From: WJMT01 sp964445575
GTDB taxonomy: Bacteria; Acidobacteriota; Aminicenantia; Aminicenantales; Aminicenantaceae
Reading direction: 5' to 3'
DNA: 64,000 bases
NCBI GenBank assembly: GCA_964445575.1
Contig: CAYULB010000002.1
Span: forward strand, 1 to 64,000
Part shown: in pieces, positions 61,753 through 64,000 of the stretch
How positions within the stretch are numbered: position 1 is the stretch's first letter
Layout: every line of letters begins with the position of its first letter
Notes under the pieces: generated by a model
What the model was told of the DNA's origin: nothing
What the model saw: the letters and a program-made list of their open reading frames with translations, nothing else
Databases searched by the model: none
Position numbers and translations under genes: made by a program

Positions 61753-62538
61753 ATGTTTAGGATTGTCGATTCTCACGCTCACTTAAACACAAAGGATTTT
61801 GATAAAGACAGAGACCAAGTTATCGAGCGTGCTTTTCACTCTGGTGTAAAAGCCATTCTTTGTCCTGCAGAAGTATCAGATAGAGAAAATTTAAGAACAA
61901 CTTACAGCCTTCTGAAAAAATACCATCAAATTTCAGCAGCCGCAGGAGTTCATCCCCATAATGCAAGGTTTTTTAATCCCAAAAATGAAAATATCATTAG
62001 AGAAATGGCTAAAAAGAATCAAATCACTGCAGTAGGAGAGATAGGTCTTGACTATCACTACAACTACTCTCAACCTTCTGAGCAACAGTATGCATTTCAA
62101 AAACAACTCTTTGTGGCTGAGGATTTAAAACTTCCGGTTATCCTCCACAGTCGAATGGCCTCCTCAGACATCCTCTCCTCTATTAAAGAACAGCATTTTA
62201 CTTTCGGTGGCATCCTGCACTGCTTTACAGAAGGTCTTGAATTTGCAGAAAAAATGCTTGACCTGGGCTTCTATATCTCATTCTCAGGAATTATTACTTA
62301 TCCCAAAGCACACCAGTTAAGAGAAGCGGCAAAAAATATTCCCCTTCAAAGACTTCTGATAGAAACTGACGCCCCTTATCTGACTCCGGTTCCTTACCGG
62401 AATAAATATAAAAGAAATGAACCGGCTTTTGTTATAGAAACCGCAAAAATTCTAGCAGAACTTAAAAAAGTTTCCTTTGAATCTTTTGCTGAACAAATGT
62501 ATCTTAACTTCAGCACACTTTTTCAGTTTGAAATATAA
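61753..62538 (+). CDS. TatD-family metal-dependent hydrolase
   Basis: 261 aa. Metal ligands: H8 and H10 (DSHAHLNTKDFDKDRD), the glutamate in VGEIGLDYHYNYS, and later histidines in VILHSRMASSD and GILHCFTEG, with the final aspartate in LIETDAPYLTP. TatD proteins act as DNases or editing hydrolases in the cytoplasm. It follows the terminator by 33 bp with no strong ribosome site visible, and precedes the polyprenyl synthase gene. Confidence 0.92.
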   Translation: MFRIVDSHAHLNTKDFDKDRDQVIERAFHSGVKAILCPAEVSDRENLRTTYSLLKKYHQISAAAGVHPHNARFFNPKNENIIREMAKKNQITAVGEIGLDYHYNYSQPSEQQYAFQKQLFVAEDLKLPVILHSRMASSDILSSIKEQHFTFGGILHCFTEGLEFAEKMLDLGFYISFSGIITYPKAHQLREAAKNIPLQRLLIETDAPYLTPVPYRNKYKRNEPAFVIETAKILAELKKVSFESFAEQMYLNFSTLFQFEI

Positions 62539-62599
62539 AATTTTTGATGGTAATATACAATCTGCATATAAAAAATAATCGGCCCTCTAGGGAAACATT

Positions 62600-63622
62600 A
62601 TGGTAAAGGCAACCCAAAAGGCTCTCAAAAAGAAAATCAAAAAAAACGCTTCTTTAACAGACCTCTATTCGATCATAAAAAATGATTTAAACGAGACAGA
62701 AAATAAAATACAAAATTTCATCTCTTCTCCCAATCCTCTCATAAAAGAAATCAGTGCGTATCTGTTTAAAAAGCCAGGGAAAAAAATAAGGCCGGCCGTA
62801 CTGACTCTTTGCTCCAAGCTGTTTAACTATCAAGGAACCGAACACATCCTCATGGGAGCTCTTGTAGAAATGATTCATACCGCAAGCCTTATTCATGATG
62901 ACATCATCGATGACTCAGATAAAAGAAGAGGAAAGGATACCATCCACACCCGTTGGGGTCCGAACATCACCGTTCTTCTGGGAGATTACTTATACATAAA
63001 CACCATAGACACTTCTCTTGAAACAGATTATCTAGATATAACCCGTACCCTCTTAAACGCCTCCACAAAAATGATTGAGGGAGAGCTGAATGAATATTAC
63101 CTAAGCGGAGATCTGAGCATCAGCGAACATGACTATTTAGAAATACTCAACAAAAAAACAGCCGCTCTTTTTTCTGCTTCCTGCCAAATTGGAGGAAAAC
63201 TCGCCAATGCCTCCCCAAAACACATAAAAATGCTGGGAGAGTTCGGCACTAATTTTGGGATGAGTTTCCAACTGATCGACGACCTTTTGGACTATTCGGG
63301 AGACCCCGAATCACTAGGAAAACCGGTTTTATCAGATTTGAGAGAAGGACGTATCACTCTCCCTCTGATATACACCTTCAACAATGACGGCCGTGAGAAC
63401 CGACACAGCATTACGAAACTCTTCAACCAAAAAGATTTCAGTGAATACTCCCTTAACAAAATTATAGACATAGTCAAATCCAATGGGGCGCTCGATTATA
63501 CTTTTCAAAAAGCAAATGAATTTTCGATTTCAGCTCAAAATATACTGAACGATTTTCCAGAATCTGTTTACCGGAAAAGCCTGATGCAGCTCTCAGGCTA
63601 CGTGCTCCACCGGAACAGATAG
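62600..63622 (+). CDS. Trans-polyprenyl diphosphate synthase
   Basis: 340 aa. It extends allylic diphosphates with isopentenyl diphosphate. The first aspartate-rich motif is DDIIDDSDKRRG, the second LIDDLLDYSGD. KKPGKKIRPAVLTLCSKLF holds the substrate-binding basic residues. The length fits long-chain (octaprenyl-type) synthases that make the quinone side chain or an undecaprenyl-like lipid; chain length cannot be read by eye. AGGGAAAC lies upstream of the ATG at 62600. Confidence 0.93.
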   Translation: MVKATQKALKKKIKKNASLTDLYSIIKNDLNETENKIQNFISSPNPLIKEISAYLFKKPGKKIRPAVLTLCSKLFNYQGTEHILMGALVEMIHTASLIHDDIIDDSDKRRGKDTIHTRWGPNITVLLGDYLYINTIDTSLETDYLDITRTLLNASTKMIEGELNEYYLSGDLSISEHDYLEILNKKTAALFSASCQIGGKLANASPKHIKMLGEFGTNFGMSFQLIDDLLDYSGDPESLGKPVLSDLREGRITLPLIYTFNNDGRENRHSITKLFNQKDFSEYSLNKIIDIVKSNGALDYTFQKANEFSISAQNILNDFPESVYRKSLMQLSGYVLHRNR

Positions 63623-63693
63623 CTTATTTTGCATATATCATATTAAATTTGCGTGGGAATGAATGAACATCTTAAGAATCGCATAGGCCAGAA

Positions 63694-64000
63694 ATGCTGG
63701 AGATCGAAGTCAAGGTCAAAATCGACCATTTAAAAAAAATTCATGAAAAGCTTTTGTCCCTAGAGGCCCGGCTGCACAGACCCCGATATTTTGAAGAAAA
63801 TATTCTCTATGACTTTCCGGATAAAAAGCTCACCCGCAGCTGTCGGGCATTGAGACTTCGTTCAACAGGCAGAAAATGTATGCTGACTTACAAAGGGGAA
63901 TTAAAAAAATCCAGAAAGTTTAAAATCAGAAAAGAATATGAAACTCAGGTAAACAACAAAAAACAAATTCAAAATATCCTAAGCTCCTTGGGTTTCAAAC
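63694..64000 (+). CDS. CYTH-domain protein, truncated by the window end
   Basis: The first 102 residues of an open frame that runs off the window. It starts MLEIEVKVKIDHLKKIHEKL, giving the E-x-E-x-K signature of CYTH domains, followed by LRLRSTGRKCMLTYKGE, the next charged strands. CYTH proteins include class IV adenylate cyclase (CyaB) and thiamine triphosphatase; they hydrolyse or cyclise triphosphate groups inside a beta tunnel. The class IV cyclase type is the closer match by eye. It lies 71 bp after the polyprenyl synthase gene on the same strand. Confidence 0.82.
   Translation, partial: MLEIEVKVKIDHLKKIHEKLLSLEARLHRPRYFEENILYDFPDKKLTRSCRALRLRSTGRKCMLTYKGELKKSRKFKIRKEYETQVNNKKQIQNILSSLGFK

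Noticed and set aside
1..64000. tRNA, rRNA, CRISPR arrays, transposases, prophage genes
   Set aside because: All gaps between genes were read on both strands; none shows tRNA-like folding with a CCA end, spaced direct repeats or recognisable mobile-element proteins.

Overview
The window is gene-dense, AT-rich chromosomal DNA from a Gram-negative-type (diderm) bacterium that looks anaerobic. The diderm call rests on an outer-membrane and lipid A block (bamA, ompH/skp, fabZ, lpxA, lpxI, lolC/E, lolD). The anaerobic call rests on a tungsten-type aldehyde:ferredoxin oxidoreductase, a NuoEF/NuoG-like/NfnAB-like flavoprotein operon, an orphan corrinoid protein and a CoA-transferase. Gene content is reminiscent of Acidobacteriota or Candidatus Aminicenantes, but this is inference: there is no rRNA or tRNA gene here and no search was possible.

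Layout. 1-6.7 kb: a SpoIID/LytB protein diverges from a giant secreted M14 carboxypeptidase. 6.8-9.5 kb: an NtrC-type sigma-54 activator is followed by two operator-like palindromes, a textbook -24/-12 promoter, a small membrane protein and a stand-alone Fis-type HTH protein. 9.6-10.4 kb: a secreted LolA-like protein. 10.4-22.8 kb: about 13 co-oriented minus-strand genes running from a GNAT protein through crotonase, ribH, nusB, lysS, lolC/E, lolD, bamA, ompH, fabZ, lpxA and lpxI to a Gfo/Idh/MocA oxidoreductase. 23-32 kb: Lon-like protease, RluB-type pseudouridine synthase, beta-barrel protein, two MacB-type permeases, a PK_C-like protein, AlaX editing protein and RNase HIII. 32.4-42.2 kb: a seven-gene redox operon (AlaDH-like, NuoE, NuoF/HydB, NuoG-like, NfnA-like, NfnB/GltA-like, CoA-transferase). 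42.3-45.7 kb: Ca/Na antiporter, amidohydrolase, MBL hydrolase. 46-50.8 kb: GHMP kinase, EF-P, AOR and a double class II aldolase protein. 50.8-55.5 kb: corrinoid protein, secreted beta-propeller, S55 peptidase. 55.6-64 kb: a serine-palmitoyltransferase-like enzyme diverging from an SDR epimerase, a DsbD-N-like protein, fabH, a DUF885-like protein, tatD, a polyprenyl synthase and a truncated CYTH protein.

Two things stand out outside the genes. First, a family of intergenic repeats with 15-bp terminal inverted repeats ending in TGAATAGGTCAGG: two full copies of about 260 bp in opposite orientation (32174-32431 and 59587-59848), a variant copy of 155 bp (45819-45973), and truncated or decayed copies at 8-95, 26197-26275 and perhaps 8157-8225. 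The full copies carry internal stems and could be miniature mobile elements or structured RNAs. Second, the sigma-54 module at 6.8-9.5 kb appears to be a self-contained regulatory circuit with activator, paired palindromes, promoter, target and a small HTH paralogue of the activator's DNA-binding domain.

No rRNA, tRNA, CRISPR array, transposase or prophage gene was seen. Promoters and hairpins are by-eye matches.
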